This document shows positions 62,346-64,000 of a stretch of DNA of 64,000 nt, piece after piece; position 1 is the stretch's first letter, and each line of letters opens with the position of its first letter. The stretch lies in the NCBI GenBank assembly GCA_027717595.1, contig JALLOF010000006.1:17319-81318 (forward strand). The letters are read 5' to 3'. This stretch comes from Nitrospinae bacterium AH_259_B05_G02_I21 (GTDB lineage Bacteria > JADFOP01). Position numbers and translations under genes: made by a program. Below the pieces are notes generated by a model. The model had not been told where the DNA came from. It made no database searches and saw nothing but the letters and a program-made list of their open reading frames with translations.

Positions 62346-62423
62346 CGTGAGGACAACGCGGGCACGTGCCACATCAAGAACCTCTTACGCCTCTGTCGGG
62401 CAGCATCCAGGAGGAAAGACTGA

Positions 62424-62930
62424 ATGGGTACGAAACCTTGGGCAACTCTAGGGCTTCTTGGATTCCTCGTGGCGCTTGGCCCATCCCAGGCTTTGGCCGC
62501 AGATGTGCGCTTCAAGAGCGAAGGGAGGGCCTCGCTCAAGGGATGGAAGGTGTCGGTCCCCTGGGAGCAGTACGACGGGGTCGGGATTAACATCGGGTCG
62601 TATCCGTCCGAGTATGCGCCCGCATTCCAGTTCGACTTGCGGGGCGATGACCTCACGGTCGACTTTCGCAACGAGGATTTCAAAACACCCGATGGCTTCG
62701 GCCAGGGCAACATCGCTGAGCCCCGCCCCGTGACCGACCTCGAGGCCGCCCTGGACCGGGCCCGGCGCGATGTCCACTTCCTCTACCGGATTTGGGTGCC
62801 AGGCCACGATGAACCCGTGGGCATCATCCTCACACCGTACCAAATCAATGTAACACGATCTGGCAATCGGATCACCGTGAAGCTCACCGGAGAGGCCCTT
62901 ACCTTGCGAGATGTACAAATCAAGTACTAG
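62424..62930 (+). CDS. Exported beta-rich protein, unknown
   Basis: A 168-residue protein with a clear signal peptide (LGLLGFLVALGPSQALA) and a mature part of alternating strands, for example VSVPWEQYDGVGINIGSYP and QINVTRSGNRITVKLTG. No family is recognised. A strong ribosome site AGGAGG at 62409-62414 supports the start. It has its own promoter and stands alone. Confidence 0.75.
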   Translation: MGTKPWATLGLLGFLVALGPSQALAADVRFKSEGRASLKGWKVSVPWEQYDGVGINIGSYPSEYAPAFQFDLRGDDLTVDFRNEDFKTPDGFGQGNIAEPRPVTDLEAALDRARRDVHFLYRIWVPGHDEPVGIILTPYQINVTRSGNRITVKLTGEALTLRDVQIKY

Positions 62931-63043
62931 CCGCAATGTCCTGCTGGTGATACGCCAAGGCGGCGCTTGGGGCACCAGCCCTGGCCCCGTCCTTGCCTAT
63001 CACCCGAAACCTATGCTATAATTACTTAGAGGAGCGAATTGCC

Positions 63044-63355
63044 ATGGGAGGTCACGTCAAAGTTGCCACAGTGGGGGATATTCCCCCTGGCAAAGCGATG
63101 AGTGTCGAGGTTGGCGGCGAAGAGGTAGCGCTGTTCAACCTCGAAGGCACGTACTACGCCATTGGGGACGTCTGCACCCACGCCGGGGGCCCATTGTCCG
63201 ACGGCGAGCTGGAGGGCGAGGAGGTTACCTGCCCCTGGCATGGATCGCGCTTCAATGTCTGCACCGGCGAGGTGCTCTCGCCACCCGCCCCCAAGGGCGT
63301 AAAAAGCTATTCGGTCAAGGTCGAGGGCGACGACATCCTCATAAGCCCCGGTTGA
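63044..63355 (+). CDS. Rieske-type [2Fe-2S] ferredoxin
   Basis: A 103-residue electron-transfer protein of the soluble Rieske type. The cluster ligands lie in CTHAGGPL and CPWHGSRF. ATG 63044 has GAGGAG upstream; an in-frame ATG at 62993 is less likely. It is followed by a DUF59 protein gene, so both may serve Fe-S proteins or an oxygenase encoded elsewhere. Confidence 0.93.
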   Translation: MGGHVKVATVGDIPPGKAMSVEVGGEEVALFNLEGTYYAIGDVCTHAGGPLSDGELEGEEVTCPWHGSRFNVCTGEVLSPPAPKGVKSYSVKVEGDDILISPG

Positions 63356-63404
63356 CACGCCCCCGCGGGCTGTTTCAGCGGTTGGCCAAAGGAGTAAAGA
63401 ATCC

Positions 63405-63707
63405 ATGGTGACCCAGGAAGTCGTACTTGAGAAGTTAAAGCAGGTGATCGACCCCGAGGTCGGGCTCAACATTGTGGATATGGGGCTCATCTACGATGTG
63501 AACGTCGAGGGAGAGCAGGTCGATATCACGATGACGCTGACCAGCCCCGGCTGCCCGTTCGGCCCCCAGATTCTCAATGGCGTCGAAACCGCCCCGCTCG
63601 AGCTAGACGGCGTCTCGGAGGTGAGGGCCCACCTGGTCTGGTCCCCCCCGTGGGACGGTGAGACCATGATAAGTGAAGAGGGCAAAGACGCCCTGGGCAT
63701 CTTCTGA
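63405..63707 (+). CDS. DUF59 (MIP18/PaaD-like) protein
   Basis: A 100-residue protein of the MIP18 family, linked to Fe-S cluster assembly (SufT) or phenylacetate oxygenase maturation. VIDPEVGLNIVDMGLIYDV and LTSPGCPFG with the conserved Cys are the family signature. It starts 49 bases after the Rieske gene with GGAG upstream. Confidence 0.9.
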   Translation: MVTQEVVLEKLKQVIDPEVGLNIVDMGLIYDVNVEGEQVDITMTLTSPGCPFGPQILNGVETAPLELDGVSEVRAHLVWSPPWDGETMISEEGKDALGIF

Positions 63708-63794
63708 CGCCCTGACGACCCTGCACGGGAGACACCCTCCGTCCGGCGCGTTGGTTGACTTTGCAGGGGGCCCGTGATAGAAGGGGTGCCCTCT

Positions 63795-63867
63795 GCCCCC
63801 ATCGTCTAGCGGCCTAGGACGCCGGCCTCTCACGCCGGAAACCGGGGTTCGAGTCCCCGTGGGGGCA
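63795..63867 (+). tRNA. tRNA-Glu(CTC)
   Basis: Acceptor GCCCCCA / TGGGGGC, anticodon stem CCGGC / GCCGG with loop CTCTCAC (anticodon CTC), T loop TTCGAGT. The CCA end is not encoded, unlike the other four tRNAs in the window. Confidence 0.92.
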
Positions 63868-64000
63868 TACGCATAACACTATTATCAGGCCACCAGCCGC
63901 CCACGATCGTCGCCGGCCTCGTCCACAGCCTGCGGGTCCCTTCCCTCTTGCCGAGCGTGATCGACTCATAGACAGACTGAAAGGCGAGCCGCTCTTGCTC
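63868..64000. other. Window end, no supported gene
   Basis: Open frames cross the edge on both strands, but none has a recognisable motif and the sequence ends too soon to judge. Confidence 0.3.

Larger units (their letters stand above)
61858..62423. other. 566-base repeat-rich spacer
   Basis: No supported gene. CTGTCCG (61912-61918) pairs with CGGACAG (61930-61936) around a T-run, perhaps the tRNA-Gln terminator. CGGACAGGGGTAAGCCCT at 61930 recurs as CGGACAGGGGCGAGCCCT at about 61978. TGGACAC/TTGACAC motifs occur near 62150-62170, the GTGTCTAA inverted repeat at 62228-62268, and a promoter at 62313-62340. Confidence 0.6.

Overview
The window is about 64 kb of GC-rich chromosome from a diderm (LPS-making) bacterium. 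Gene order and protein families (lptB-rpoN-hpf-ptsN-hprK-rapZ; merR / tRNA-Pro / surE-pcm; ntrY-ntrX; lolA, lpxC, rseP) resemble Desulfobacterota and neighbouring deep lineages such as Methylomirabilota or Tectomicrobia. The sequence alone does not let me name the phylum. All five tRNAs have C or G at position 34, in keeping with GC-rich codon use.

Layout. (1) 1-11 kb, plus strand: the end of lptB, rpoN, hpf, a regulatory PTS set (EIIA-Ntr, HprK, RapZ, EIIA-Man, HPr, with no EI or sugar permease here), metK-ahcY, a peptidoglycan amidase and der. (2) 11.1-13.6 kb: a gene-poor accessory stretch with repeat arrays and two methyltransferase-like genes. Each gene is preceded by a copy of the same 60-nt structured element; the second gene is strikingly AT-rich. 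(3) 13.6-21.6 kb, plus strand: an EF-G-like GTPase, a MerR regulator, two tRNA-Pro genes around surE-pcm, a LysM/M23 lipoprotein, apt, tRNA-Arg and a TPR protein. (4) 21.8-34.2 kb, minus strand: rimP-nusA-ylxR/L7Ae-infB-DUF503-rbfA-truB-rpsO-pnp-M16, then a diguanylate cyclase, a small unknown and a HIT protein. (5) 34.3-47.1 kb, minus strand: mutS, DUF4390, ntrY, ntrX-lpxC, purN, DUF523, rhomboid, lolA, rseP, ispG, largely an envelope gene cluster that ends in an intrinsic terminator. (6) 47.2-57.5 kb: comEC, small unknowns, a sirtuin, hisS, fxsA, amrB, gltX. (7) 57.5-61.8 kb: a complete type III CBASS anti-phage operon (CD-NTase, HORMA, TRIP13-like ATPase, Cap4 nuclease-SAVED effector) sitting between gltX and tRNA-Gln and bounded by a 46-bp imperfect direct repeat. 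(8) 61.8-64 kb: repeat-rich spacer, an exported unknown, a Rieske ferredoxin, a DUF59 protein and tRNA-Glu.

The most unusual gene is a single 729-codon ORF joining an NtrX-type response regulator to a full LpxC deacetylase, the committed enzyme of lipid A synthesis, directly downstream of the NtrY-type kinase. Its AAA+ domain lacks the GAFTGA loop needed to engage sigma-54. Other points worth checking are the CBASS island boundaries, the paired structured elements before the two methyltransferases, a terminator immediately before surE that looks like an attenuator, an inverted GTGTCTAA motif family shared by two spacers 50 kb apart, a recent in-frame 378-bp duplication in nusA, and several proteins that keep their fold but have lost catalytic residues.
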